A stretch of 64,000 nt of DNA, taken from an uncultured Collinsella sp. GTDB taxonomy: Bacteria > Actinomycetota > Coriobacteriia > Coriobacteriales > Coriobacteriaceae. Position numbers and translations under genes: made by a program. The stretch's first letter is position 1; each line of letters begins with the position of its first letter. Positions 25,351 through 33,123 of this stretch are shown here, in pieces. Under the pieces are notes generated by a model. It had not been told where the DNA came from. It did not search any database and worked only from the letters and a program-made list of their open reading frames with translations. The stretch lies in assembly GCA_900556415.1 (NCBI GenBank), contig USOU01000003.1, positions 74,274 to 138,273 of the forward strand, in the 5' to 3' direction.

Positions 25351-26219
25351 GCGAGATAAATGCAACGCCCGCAACCGAGGCGGCCGCGTCCGAGACCCAG
25401 GACTTTTTGTCGAGCGTGGGGGAGAGCGAGAAGCGCGTTCGCGTGAGCGGCAAGGCCGTGAGCGACGAGGTCGTGCTCTCCACCAAGGACGTCAATGTGT
25501 ACTATGGCGACCACCATGCGCTGCACAACACGTCGCTCGACTTCCACAAGGGTGAGATCACAGCGCTCATCGGGCCTTCGGGCTGCGGCAAGTCGACCTT
25601 TTTGCGCAGCCTCAACCTTATGAATCGCGAGATTCGCGGCTGCCGCGTGGAGGGCGAGATCAACTACCGTGGGCGCAACGTGAACACCAGGACCGAAAAC
25701 ACCTACGAGCTGCGTCGCTCTATTGGCATGGTGTTCCAGCAGCCCAATCCTTTCCGCAAGTCCATTCGCGACAACATCACGTTTGCGCCTAAGCGCCACG
25801 GCATCACCGACCGCGACGAGCTCGACCGCATGGTCGAGGAGAGCCTACGCGGCGCGGCGCTGTGGGACGAGGTCAAGGACAAGCTCGACAAGAGCGCCTA
25901 CGCGCTTTCGGGCGGTCAGCAGCAACGTCTGTGCATTGCGCGCACGCTGGCGCTCAACCCCGACGTGATCCTGTTTGACGAGCCCTGCTCGGCGCTCGAC
26001 CCCATCTCGACGCTGGCGATTGAGGACCTGATGTCATCGATCGTTGCCGACCGCGCCATCGTCATCGTGACGCACAACATGGAACAGGCATCGCGTGTGT
26101 CCAACCGCACGGCGTTCTTCTACATGGGCGATATGGTCGAGTACGACGAGACCGACGAGATTTTCCAACGGCCCAAGGATAAGCGGCTGAATGATTACCT
26201 CACCGGCATGTTCTCCTAG
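25347..26219 (+). CDS. pstB: Phosphate ABC transporter ATP-binding protein PstB
   Basis: A 290-aa ABC ATPase. Walker A GPSGCGKST is at 76-84, the Q-loop in GMVFQQPNPF, signature LSGGQQQR, Walker B VILFDEPCSALDP, and the switch His in VTHNM. It powers PstCA. The first ~43 residues are an extra Ala/Glu-rich tail not needed by the fold. It overlaps pstA by 4 bp. The operon ends here with a strong terminator at 26276-26312, and phoU, the usual next gene, is absent from this locus. Confidence 0.96.
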   Translation: MSEINATPATEAAASETQDFLSSVGESEKRVRVSGKAVSDEVVLSTKDVNVYYGDHHALHNTSLDFHKGEITALIGPSGCGKSTFLRSLNLMNREIRGCRVEGEINYRGRNVNTRTENTYELRRSIGMVFQQPNPFRKSIRDNITFAPKRHGITDRDELDRMVEESLRGAALWDEVKDKLDKSAYALSGGQQQRLCIARTLALNPDVILFDEPCSALDPISTLAIEDLMSSIVADRAIVIVTHNMEQASRVSNRTAFFYMGDMVEYDETDEIFQRPKDKRLNDYLTGMFS

Positions 26220-26275
26220 TCCGGGACATGCTTGAGGCCCGCGGCGGCCACGGTTGCCGCGGGACTGATTGGAGA

Positions 26276-26312
26276 GGCGGGTCATCTCTTTTGCGAGATG
26301 GCCCGCCTTTTT
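26276..26312 (+). terminator. Terminator of the pst operon
   Basis: Stem GGCGGGTCATCTC/GAGATGGCCCGCC followed by TTTTT. Confidence 0.85.
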
Positions 26313-26331
26313 GTGTCGTGTGCGGCCGTTG

Positions 26332-26459
26332 ACCTGCCAAAAAGGGACAGGTTTATTTTGGCAGGTTTAACGTTTTACCACGGAGTGCCCTTGGACTGCT
26401 CCGGCGTTTGCCCAGATAAAACCTGCCAAAATAAACCTGTCCCTATTTGGTAGGTTTTG
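26332..26459. repeat. MITE-like element with ~36-bp inverted ends
   Basis: The left end (26333-26369) and right end (26418-26458) are near-perfect reverse complements. Each is itself a hairpin: CCTGCCAAAA, then GGGACAGGTTTA, then TTTTGGCAGG. A ~48-bp unique middle separates them. A truncated copy is at 13056-13109. There is no coding capacity. The pst-to-ABC-F gap (26220-26516) holds only this and the terminator. Confidence 0.7.
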
Positions 26460-26516
26460 GGGTGGGGCTCGCTGCTATCATGGACAACGTTGAATTTCTA
26501 CGAAGGAGCAGGGCAT

Positions 26517-28376
26517 ATGGCGATTCTTTTGGGATGCGATTCCATCAGCCTAGAGTTTCCCACCAAGCATATTTTCGATAGCGTGACGCTCGGCGTGGGC
26601 GAGGGCGACCGCATTGGCATTGTCGGTAAAAACGGCGACGGCAAGTCGACGCTGCTGAGCGTGCTTGCCGGCACGCTGGAGCCCGATGACGGACGCGTGA
26701 CGCACCGCCGCGGCACGACGATCGGTCTGCTCGGCCAAAAGGACAATCTGGTCGATACCGACACCGTGCATCATGCCGTCGTGGGCGACACACCCGAGTA
26801 TGAGTGGGCCTCGAGTCCGCGTACGCGCCAGATTCTGGCCGGCCTTATCAGCGATGTGCCCTGGGAGGGCACGGTGGGCGAGCTTTCGGGCGGCCAGCGC
26901 CGTCGCGTGGACCTCGCGCGCCTGCTGATCGGCGACTACGACGTGCTCATGCTCGACGAGCCCACCAACCACCTGGACATGCGTACCATCAACTGGCTTG
27001 CACGCCATCTTAAGGCTCGCTGGCAGCGCGGTCAGGGCGCCATGCTCGTGGTCACGCACGATCGCTGGTTCTTGGACGAGGTCTGCACCAGCATGTGGGA
27101 GGTCCACGACGGCCAGGTCGATCCCTTCGAGGGCGGCTACTCGGCATACATCCTGCAGCGCGTGGAGCGCGACCGCATGGCCGCCGTCACCGAGGAGCGC
27201 CGCCGCAACATGGCGCGCAAGGAGCTCGCGTGGCTGAGCCGCGGCGCCCAGGCTCGTTCCACCAAGCCCAAGTTTCGCGTGGATGCCGCTCGTGAGCTGA
27301 TCGCCGACGTGCCGCCCGTGCGTGACGAGCTGGAGCTCAAGCGCCTGGCCGTGAGCCGCCTGGGCAAGCAGGTTATCGATGTAATCGACGTGGACGCCGG
27401 CTATGCGGATGCCGATGGCACGTCCAAACAGGTGCTCACCGATGTGACCTGGCTCATTGGTGCGGGCGACCGCTATGGTCTTTTGGGCGAGAACGGCGCC
27501 GGCAAGTCGACACTGCTCGACGTGATTCAGGGCAAGATCGCGCCCCTGCGCGGCCGCGTGAAGATTGGCCAGACGGTGCGCTTTGGCGTGCTGTCGCAGC
27601 AGCTCGAGGAGCTCGAGCCCTACATGGGCGACACGATCCGCGAGGTGCTCAGCAACTATAAGAAGTACTACGTCATCGACGGCAAGGAGACTTCGCCCGA
27701 GAAGCTTTGCGAGCGCCTGGGCTTTACGACGCAGCAGCTCTGGAGCCGCATCGGTGATCTTTCGGGCGGCCAGCGCCGTCGCCTGTCGCTGCTGCTGACG
27801 ATCTTGGACGAACCCAACGTGCTTATCCTGGACGAGCCCGGCAACGACCTGGATACCGATATGCTCGCGATTGTCGAGGACCTGCTCGACGGCTGGCCCG
27901 GCACGCTGATCCTGGTGACACACGACCGCTTTTTGATGGAGCGCGTGACCGACCAGCAGTGGGCGCTGCTCGACGGTCACCTGACGCATATGCCCGGCGG
28001 CGTCGACCAGTACCTGCGCCTGTGCAACGCCACCGCCGAGGGCGAGCCCGTGGGTGCGCCGAGCGCCAAGACCGGCACGTTCGACACCGGTGCCGCGGCT
28101 GCGGCGGCCGATAAGCCCAAGGCCAGCGGCCAGCCCAATGGCCTTTCCAACGCCGAACGCCAGAAGCTCCGCCGCGAGGTGAGCTCGCTCGAGCGCAAGA
28201 TGGAAACGCAACGCGCCCGCGTGGAGGAGGCCGAGACCGCCATGGCCCAGGTCGACCCCACCAATTACACGGCGCTCGGCGAGCAGCAGGCAAAGATCGA
28301 CGAGGCCCACGCCGTCATGGACGAGCTGGAGATGGCGTGGCTCGAGGCGAGCGAGAAACTTGAGGGCGAGGAGTAG
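26517..28376 (+). CDS. ABC-F family ATPase (Uup-like)
   Basis: A 619-aa protein with two ABC domains and no membrane part. Domain 1 has Walker A GKNGDGKST at 37-45, LSGGQRRR and LDEPTNHLD. Domain 2 has GENGAGKST, LSGGQRRR and LDEPGNDLD, where Gly replaces the usual Thr. The last ~80 residues form a charged coiled coil (RQKLRREVSSLERKMETQ), as in Uup. ABC-F proteins act on ribosomes or structured nucleic acids rather than as transporters. The inter-domain linker is short, unlike typical antibiotic-resistance ABC-Fs, so a housekeeping role is more likely. AAGGAG precedes ATG 26517. Confidence 0.9.
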   Translation: MAILLGCDSISLEFPTKHIFDSVTLGVGEGDRIGIVGKNGDGKSTLLSVLAGTLEPDDGRVTHRRGTTIGLLGQKDNLVDTDTVHHAVVGDTPEYEWASSPRTRQILAGLISDVPWEGTVGELSGGQRRRVDLARLLIGDYDVLMLDEPTNHLDMRTINWLARHLKARWQRGQGAMLVVTHDRWFLDEVCTSMWEVHDGQVDPFEGGYSAYILQRVERDRMAAVTEERRRNMARKELAWLSRGAQARSTKPKFRVDAARELIADVPPVRDELELKRLAVSRLGKQVIDVIDVDAGYADADGTSKQVLTDVTWLIGAGDRYGLLGENGAGKSTLLDVIQGKIAPLRGRVKIGQTVRFGVLSQQLEELEPYMGDTIREVLSNYKKYYVIDGKETSPEKLCERLGFTTQQLWSRIGDLSGGQRRRLSLLLTILDEPNVLILDEPGNDLDTDMLAIVEDLLDGWPGTLILVTHDRFLMERVTDQQWALLDGHLTHMPGGVDQYLRLCNATAEGEPVGAPSAKTGTFDTGAAAAAADKPKASGQPNGLSNAERQKLRREVSSLERKMETQRARVEEAETAMAQVDPTNYTALGEQQAKIDEAHAVMDELEMAWLEASEKLEGEE

Positions 28377-28382
28377 GCGAGG

Positions 28383-29153
28383 ATGATCAAGGCTGCGTTT
28401 TTCGATATCGACGGCACGCTGCTGAGCTTTGAGACGCACCGGATTCCGGCGTCGGCACAGCAGGTGCTCGACAGCTTTCACGAGCAGGGGATTGCGTGCG
28501 TGATCGCCACGGGTCGCCCGACCTACCAGATGCCCGATTGGCTGCTCGATTTGGGTTGGGATGCGTACATTACGCTTTCGGGCCAGCACTGTTTTGATGC
28601 CAAGGGCGTTTACCGCAGCTGCCCGATCGATCCGGACGACGTCGCGGTGATTGTGGACCAGGTGGCGCAGGGGCGCTACGACTCGCTGTGCATGCAGGGC
28701 GAGAATTCGTTTGTGAACCGCCTGTCCGAGCGCGTGGTGACAGCCGGCAGCAACGCGGGAATCGTCTACCACGAGGAGCCGTTTGAGCACGCCTTTGACG
28801 CGCCGGTCTACCAGTTCTGCGCCTTTGTGGATTCGGCCGACGAGCATATCGTGACCGATGCGGTGTCGCATTCGCTCACTACGCGCTGGTGCGACCTGTT
28901 CTGCGACATTATCCCTGCCAACGGCGGCAAGGACCTGGGTGTTGCGGCGACGCTGGAGCGCTTGGGTATCGACGCGAGCGAGGCGATCGCCTTTGGCGAC
29001 GGCGAGAACGACCTGTCGATGTTTTCCGCCGTGGGCACGAGCGTGGCCATGGGCAACGCGCAGGACACGGTGAAGGCCGCGGCGACCTACGTGACGACCG
29101 CCGTGGACGACGACGGAATCTACAACGCCGCAAAGCACTTTGGACTGCTATAG
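28383..29153 (+). CDS. Cof-type HAD hydrolase
   Basis: A 256-aa HAD phosphatase of subfamily IIB (Cof-like). FFDIDGTLLSF is motif I, VIATGRPTYQM motif II, GGKDLGVAATLERLGI motif III, and AFGDGENDLSMF motif IV. A C2-type cap lies between II and III. Such enzymes dephosphorylate sugar phosphates or cofactor intermediates with loose specificity. It begins 6 nt after the ABC-F gene and is likely co-transcribed with it. A REP-like repeat follows the stop. Confidence 0.9.
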   Translation: MIKAAFFDIDGTLLSFETHRIPASAQQVLDSFHEQGIACVIATGRPTYQMPDWLLDLGWDAYITLSGQHCFDAKGVYRSCPIDPDDVAVIVDQVAQGRYDSLCMQGENSFVNRLSERVVTAGSNAGIVYHEEPFEHAFDAPVYQFCAFVDSADEHIVTDAVSHSLTTRWCDLFCDIIPANGGKDLGVAATLERLGIDASEAIAFGDGENDLSMFSAVGTSVAMGNAQDTVKAAATYVTTAVDDDGIYNAAKHFGLL

Positions 29154-29164
29154 TTGCGGCTCGG

Positions 29165-29224
29165 CACCTGGGGACGTTCCTTTTCTGCCGGCAGTTGGGG
29201 ACACTCCTTGCGCGGTTCGTGCCG
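29165..29224. repeat. REP-like repeat with two GGGGACxxTCC phrases
   Basis: CGGCAC/GTGCCG outer arms and two copies of TTGGGGAC/CTGGGGAC phrases plus GCCGGCAG, as seen in the 22187 and 16333 clusters. Confidence 0.45.
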
Positions 29225-29295
29225 TGTCGCCTTGCTTGCCCGCGCATTTTGTGAAACACGGCTAACTTTTTAAACAACGTAGTAAGACATGGGCA

Positions 29296-29326
29296 ACTTT
29301 TGCGGTAAAGTAAATCAGGCAAAAGT
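29296..29326. promoter_or_regulatory. Inverted repeat ACTTTTGC-N15-GCAAAAGT upstream of the DtxR-like gene
   Basis: Perfect 8-nt arms flanking a TAAAGTAAAT segment that could be the -10 region. A possible autoregulatory operator. The adjoining CATGGGCAACTTTTG (29289-29303) recurs almost unchanged upstream of the metal exporter (35926). Confidence 0.45.
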
Positions 29327-29365
29327 ATCCAAAGGCTAACTAGAAGCCATCGCGAAAGGCGGCCC

Positions 29366-29755
29366 ATGGCCCTGCGTGAATCTGGGGAAGACTATCTCGA
29401 ATCTATTTATGTGCTCTCGGAGCGCCAGGGCATCGTTCGGTCGATTGACGTTGCCGAATACCTCGGCGTAACTAAGGCGAGCGTGTCTAAAGCCATGGCG
29501 GTCTTGGAGAGCAACGGCTACGTGGAGATGGGCAAACGCGATGTGCATCTGACGGAACGCGGTCTTGAGGTTGCTCGTTAAATGTGGGAGCGCCACTGCT
29601 TTTTCGTGCGGTTGCTCGAGGAAGCCGGTGTTTCGGCGGATGTCGCGTCGCAAGAGGGCTGCCACATGGAGCACTGCCTGAGTGAGGAGAGCTTTGAGAA
29701 GCTGAGATCGATGCTGGGACGGGGCGAGACGACGGATCCAACACCGGAATCCTAA
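29366..29755 (+). pseudogene. DtxR/MntR-like metalloregulator interrupted by an in-frame TAA
   Basis: The first frame (29366-29581, 71 aa) is the winged-helix DNA-binding domain of DtxR/MntR regulators: SGEDYLESIYVL, then VAEYLGVTKASVSKAM and LTERGLEVA. A TAA at 29579-29581 stops it. The next codon is ATG, and the same frame continues for 57 aa (MWERHCFFVRLLEEAGV, then EGCHMEHCLSEE, then EKL), which is the dimerisation and metal-binding helix region of the family. One base change (for example GAA or AAA to TAA) explains the break. Both halves look intact otherwise, so it is a recent nonsense mutation, a sequencing error, or a split gene with reinitiation at the adjacent ATG. Confidence 0.8.
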
Positions 29756-29891
29756 CGGGTCCTCAGTAGCGCGGAGTTCGCGCAAAGCGCGAACCAGCGA
29801 CCGGGACGAAAGGTCCTGCCAACTATGTCCAACTCAGGCAAGGAACCCCGCCAGCAAGCGATGCCCAAGAACCACCAGCAACGTCGCCGCA

Positions 29892-30018
29892 GGCCGGGAC
29901 CGGACTTGGTTTTGAAAACATTCCGCAGCGCGAGGCCCGCCTTTCCGTTGCTCCGTAGGAGCAGGAAAGACGGGCCTCATGCGCGAGGACGTTTTCAAAA
30001 CCAAGCCCGGCCCCGGCC
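29892..30018. terminator. Very long hairpin between convergent genes
   Basis: 28-nt arms, from GGCCGGGACCGGACTTGG through TTTTGAAAAC, pair with their partner at 29991-30018 with two mismatches. They enclose a second stem (GCGCGAGGCCCG, CTTTCC) and a third small one. It probably acts as a two-way terminator for the regulator and the P-type ATPase. A smaller perfect hairpin GTTCGCGC/GCGCGAAC is at 29776-29794. The gap 29756-30034 holds no gene. Confidence 0.55.
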
Positions 30019-30034
30019 GGAGGGACCACGAGTG

Positions 30035-31987
30035 CTACAGGTTCTTGACACCCATCGCGCGCATGGCGTTCAGGATGGCGATGATTGCCACGCCCACGTC
30101 GCCAAAGACGGCAAGCCACATATTGGCGATGCCGAACGCTGCCAGCACCAGGATCAGCAGCTTAATCCCTAGTGCAAAGATGATGTTCTGCCAGACGATC
30201 GCCATGGTCTTGCGCGCCACGCGGATCGCACGGGAGATGTTGGACGGCTTGTCATCCATCAACACGACATCCGCCGCCTCGATCGCGGCGTCGGACCCCA
30301 TGGCGCCCATGGCAATGCCCACATCGGCGCGGGTGAGCACGGGTGCATCGTTGATGCCGTCGCCCACAAAGGCGAGCTTACCCTTGCTGCTTTCGGCCGC
30401 GAGCAACGCCTCAACACGTTCGACCTTGTCGCCCGGCAGGAGCTGCGCGTGGAACTCGTCGAGTCCCAGCTGCTCGGCAACGGCGGCCGCCACTTCCTCG
30501 CGGTCGCCTGTGAGCATGACGGTACGTTTGATGCCAGCGGTGTGCAGGTCACGGATCGTCTGTGCGGCATCGGCCTTTACGGTGTCGGCAATCACGATGT
30601 GGCCGGCATACATGCCGTCCACGAGCACGTGGAGGATCGTGCCGACAACCTCACAGTCCGGTGCTTCAACGCCGGCCGCGGCGAGCATCTTGGCGTTGCC
30701 GACGACGACATACTTGCCGTCGATGGTCGCCGACACGCCGTGGCCTGCGTCATTAGCGGAATCCGTCACGTGCTTGGGGTCGAGTTCGCCCTGATAGGCG
30801 GCGCGCACCGACTGCGCGATAGGGTGATCGGAGAACGACTCGGCAAGGGCAGCGACCTCGAGCAGCGATTGCTCGGTATGGCCGGCCTCGGGGTGCACCG
30901 CGACGACCGAGAACGTGCCGTTGGTGAGCGTGCCCGTTTTGTCGAAGACGACGGTGTCCACGTCGGCGAGCGTTTCGAGGTAGTTTGAGCCCTTGATGAG
31001 AACGCCCAGCCTGGACGCGCCGCCGATGCCGCCAAAGAAGCTCAACGGTACGCTGATCACGAGAGCGCACGGGCAACTGACGACCAGGAAGGTCAGACCG
31101 CGCAGAATCCAGTCGGACCAGGCACCGGTGACCAGGCCGCCGCCGAGCGCGAGCACCGCGGCCGCGCCGGTGACGGCGGGGGTGTAGACGCGGGCAAAGC
31201 GCGTGATGAAGTTCTCGGTGCGCGCCTTCTTTTCGCTGGCATTCTCCACGAGCTCCAGGACGCGTGCGACGGTGGACTCGCCAAACGGCTTGGTGGTGCG
31301 CACGTGGATGAGGCCCGTCATGTTGATGCAGCCGCTGATGATATCGTCGCCGGAGTTGGCGGGGCGGGGGACCGACTCACCGGTAAGGGCAGCGGTATCG
31401 AGCTGTGTCTCGCCTTCGACGATGATGCCGTCGATGGGCACGCGCTCGCCGGGCTTGACCACGATTACGGTGCCGACGGCGATATCATCGGGAAAGACCT
31501 GTTCGAGCGTGCCGTCGGCTTGCTCGACGTTGGCGTAGTCAGGCGCGATGTCCATCATGGCACTGATCGACTTGCGGCTCTTGCCCACGGCGTATGCCTG
31601 GAACAGCTCGCCGACCTGGTAGAACAGCATGACGGCGGCGCCTTCGGCCATGTGCGGGTCGGTATCGGGGAAGAGCACCATGGCAAACGCGCCGATGGTC
31701 GCGACTGCCATAAGGAAACTCTCGTCGAAGGCCTTGTCGCGGCGGATGTTATTGAATGCCTTTTGCAATACGTCGTATCCGGCAATCAAAAACGGCACGA
31801 GGAACAGCACAAAGCTGGCGTAGATGTCGCCCGGGGTGCCGAATGCGGCGACGAGGGCGCCGAGCTCATCGAGGGCGTACACCACGGCAAAAGCGCCCAG
31901 CGCTACCAGGATGCGGTTGCGCTTATGCTCCAGTGACTCTTTTTTCTTGCGCTTCTTCTTTTTCTTCTTGGGGTCGGTGGTGGCCAT
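30035..31987 (-). CDS. Zn/Cd-type heavy-metal P1B ATPase
   Basis: A 650-aa metal-exporting P-type ATPase. TGES is at 202-205, the metal-site CPC in SCPCALV at 305-307, DKTGTLT at 349-355, the HP dipeptide in SDHPIAQ, and GDGINDAP near the end. The CPC motif and its ArsR/SmtB neighbour favour zinc, cadmium or lead over copper. There is no N-terminal metal-binding domain. The first 20 residues are a lysine run instead, and the HMA domain is a separate gene just upstream. ATG 31987 has GGGAGGA; the longer frame from 32056 would cross an operator-like site. It acts in the cytoplasmic membrane to detoxify metal. Confidence 0.92.
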   Translation of the reverse strand: MATTDPKKKKKKRKKKESLEHKRNRILVALGAFAVVYALDELGALVAAFGTPGDIYASFVLFLVPFLIAGYDVLQKAFNNIRRDKAFDESFLMAVATIGAFAMVLFPDTDPHMAEGAAVMLFYQVGELFQAYAVGKSRKSISAMMDIAPDYANVEQADGTLEQVFPDDIAVGTVIVVKPGERVPIDGIIVEGETQLDTAALTGESVPRPANSGDDIISGCINMTGLIHVRTTKPFGESTVARVLELVENASEKKARTENFITRFARVYTPAVTGAAAVLALGGGLVTGAWSDWILRGLTFLVVSCPCALVISVPLSFFGGIGGASRLGVLIKGSNYLETLADVDTVVFDKTGTLTNGTFSVVAVHPEAGHTEQSLLEVAALAESFSDHPIAQSVRAAYQGELDPKHVTDSANDAGHGVSATIDGKYVVVGNAKMLAAAGVEAPDCEVVGTILHVLVDGMYAGHIVIADTVKADAAQTIRDLHTAGIKRTVMLTGDREEVAAAVAEQLGLDEFHAQLLPGDKVERVEALLAAESSKGKLAFVGDGINDAPVLTRADVGIAMGAMGSDAAIEAADVVLMDDKPSNISRAIRVARKTMAIVWQNIIFALGIKLLILVLAAFGIANMWLAVFGDVGVAIIAILNAMRAMGVKNL

Positions 31988-32010
31988 GACTCGTATCCTC
32001 CCATTTGAAT

Positions 32011-32030
32011 GTATGAACACTCGCTCATAC
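32011..32030. promoter_or_regulatory. ArsR/SmtB-type operator in front of the ATPase gene
   Basis: TATGAACACTCGCTCATA matches the two sites by the arsR start. It lies 24 nt before the ATPase start, suggesting a second regulated promoter inside the cluster. Confidence 0.65.
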
Positions 32031-32087
32031 AATTTCGCGAGCAAAGGCCGCGGCAAGCGCGGCCTTGCAGGTTGGCGTTAACCTGGG

Positions 32088-32306
32088 CTAGAGAATGATC
32101 TCGCAGTCCGGTTCGGCGTCGGCGGTGAATTCCACGACGCGGTTGAGCACCTCGTCGAACTCGGCGTCATCGGCCTCGAGCGTCAGCTTCTGGGTCATAA
32201 AGTTGACGGACACGGCCTTGACGCCCTCGAGCTTGGCCAGCTCGTCCTGAAGCTCGCGCGCACAGTTGGCGCAGTCGATCTCGTCGAGCTTAAACTGCTT
32301 TTTCAT
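32088..32306 (-). CDS. Stand-alone heavy-metal-associated (HMA) domain protein
   Basis: A 72-aa ferredoxin-like HMA domain with the metal motif DCANC (Cys12, Cys15) and the EGVKAVSVNFMTQKLTLE beta-strand pattern. The acidic end (ADAEPDCEIIL) includes one more Cys. It would bind Zn or Cd and hand it to the P-type ATPase encoded next, which lacks this domain. AGGAACC-type ribosome site upstream. A split HMA/ATPase arrangement is uncommon but known in Actinobacteria and Firmicutes. Copper chaperone function is less likely given the ATPase CPC motif and the SmtB-like sensor. Confidence 0.85.
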   Translation of the reverse strand: MKKQFKLDEIDCANCARELQDELAKLEGVKAVSVNFMTQKLTLEADDAEFDEVLNRVVEFTADAEPDCEIIL

Positions 32307-32368
32307 GGTGGGTTCCTTTCCCTGTTTTGCGGCTTGGGTGCAGGCCGCGCTGGTACCGTGGTTGGTTG

Positions 32369-32734
32369 CTATTCGCAGATATGACTCATGCCCTGGTTGA
32401 GCATGGTGTAGACGTGATCGTCGGCAAGCGAGTAGAGGATGTTGCGGCCGTCGCGACGGAACTTGACCAGGTGCGACTGCTTAAGCGTGCGCAGCTGGTG
32501 CGAGACCGCGGACTGCGAGGTCTCGGTCGCTTCGGCGATGTCGGCCACGCAGAGCTCGCGGCCCATGAGGGCATAGAGAATCTTGATGCGCGTGGTGTCG
32601 CTGAAGACCTTGAACAGGTCGGCGAGGTCGTAGAGAAGCTCCTCGTCGGGAAGGTCCTCGGGCGAGCAGGTGGTGGGGATTGCGGGCTCGGTGGCCTCGA
32701 TGTCGGGTTTCGTTTCATCAACGCGGATGCTCAT
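32369..32734 (-). CDS. ArsR/SmtB family zinc-type metal sensor
   Basis: A 121-aa winged-helix repressor that releases DNA on metal binding. The helix-turn-helix is SQSAVSHQLRTLKQ. The C-terminal alpha-5 zinc site is exact: Asp105, His107, His118 and Glu121, with the same spacing as SmtB. The alpha-3 motif ELCVADI keeps only one Cys, so sensing is probably through alpha-5 (zinc). Two 18-bp operator-like palindromes lie at its promoter, and a third precedes the ATPase gene. It heads the cluster arsR, HMA, ATPase. Confidence 0.92.
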   Translation of the reverse strand: MSIRVDETKPDIEATEPAIPTTCSPEDLPDEELLYDLADLFKVFSDTTRIKILYALMGRELCVADIAEATETSQSAVSHQLRTLKQSHLVKFRRDGRNILYSLADDHVYTMLNQGMSHICE

Positions 32735-32747
32735 TGCAATATCCTTT

Positions 32748-32769
32748 CATATGAACATGCGCTCATATA
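32748..32769. promoter_or_regulatory. Operator site 1 of the zinc sensor
   Basis: TATGAACATGCGCTCATA, an imperfect palindrome typical of ArsR/SmtB operators, just upstream of the sensor start. Confidence 0.75.
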
Positions 32770-32783
32770 ACTTACCTTCGATT

Positions 32784-32804
32784 ATATGAGCGAATGTTCA
32801 TATG
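32784..32804. promoter_or_regulatory. Operator site 2 of the zinc sensor
   Basis: TATGAGCGAATGTTCATA, the reverse-orientation match of site 1. The remaining gap to 33123 is AT-richer than its surroundings; no gene could be supported there apart from the direct repeat at 33076. Confidence 0.75.
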
Positions 32805-33075
32805 TCAATACAATTTGCGATAATTTCGATGACTGCATGCTGCCTCTACGATTTTCTGTGGGTTGGGATGCGTCGATGCAATGCTCGCCAACATATTTCG
32901 AGATGTTCGGCCAGCATGCTAAGAAAGCCGCCTCGAGAAGCATTAGAACTGTTCATATTTGTACTTAATCTTGTTAAATACCGTGAGAATCAGTTCTTTC
33001 TCTACGGGAATTCCTGCAGAATCAGTTTTATCTAAAGTTATATTGAGCATTGCTGCAGCCAATCAGGCACATCGG

Positions 33076-33105
33076 TGGCCGAATAAGTCGAAAAATGTAG
33101 GTGGA
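33076..33105. repeat. Direct repeat, copy 1 (flanks the nuclease-like gene)
   Basis: TGGCCGAATAAGTCGAAAAA then TGTAGGTGG. It matches 34709-34738 with three mismatches in 28 bases, same orientation. Confidence 0.7.
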
Positions 33106-33123
33106 CATCCGCAGAGGCCGCCT

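Noticed and set aside
26550..29138. 862-aa open frame on the minus strand
   Set aside because: Antisense to the ABC-F and HAD genes; His/Arg/Leu-rich shadow translation without motifs.
29825..30172. 115-aa frame between the regulator and the ATPase
   Set aside because: It runs through the long hairpin, is Arg/Pro-rich and overlaps the end of the ATPase gene.
32786..32968. 60-aa frame upstream of the zinc sensor
   Set aside because: It starts inside operator site 2, lacks a ribosome site and shows no recognisable pattern.
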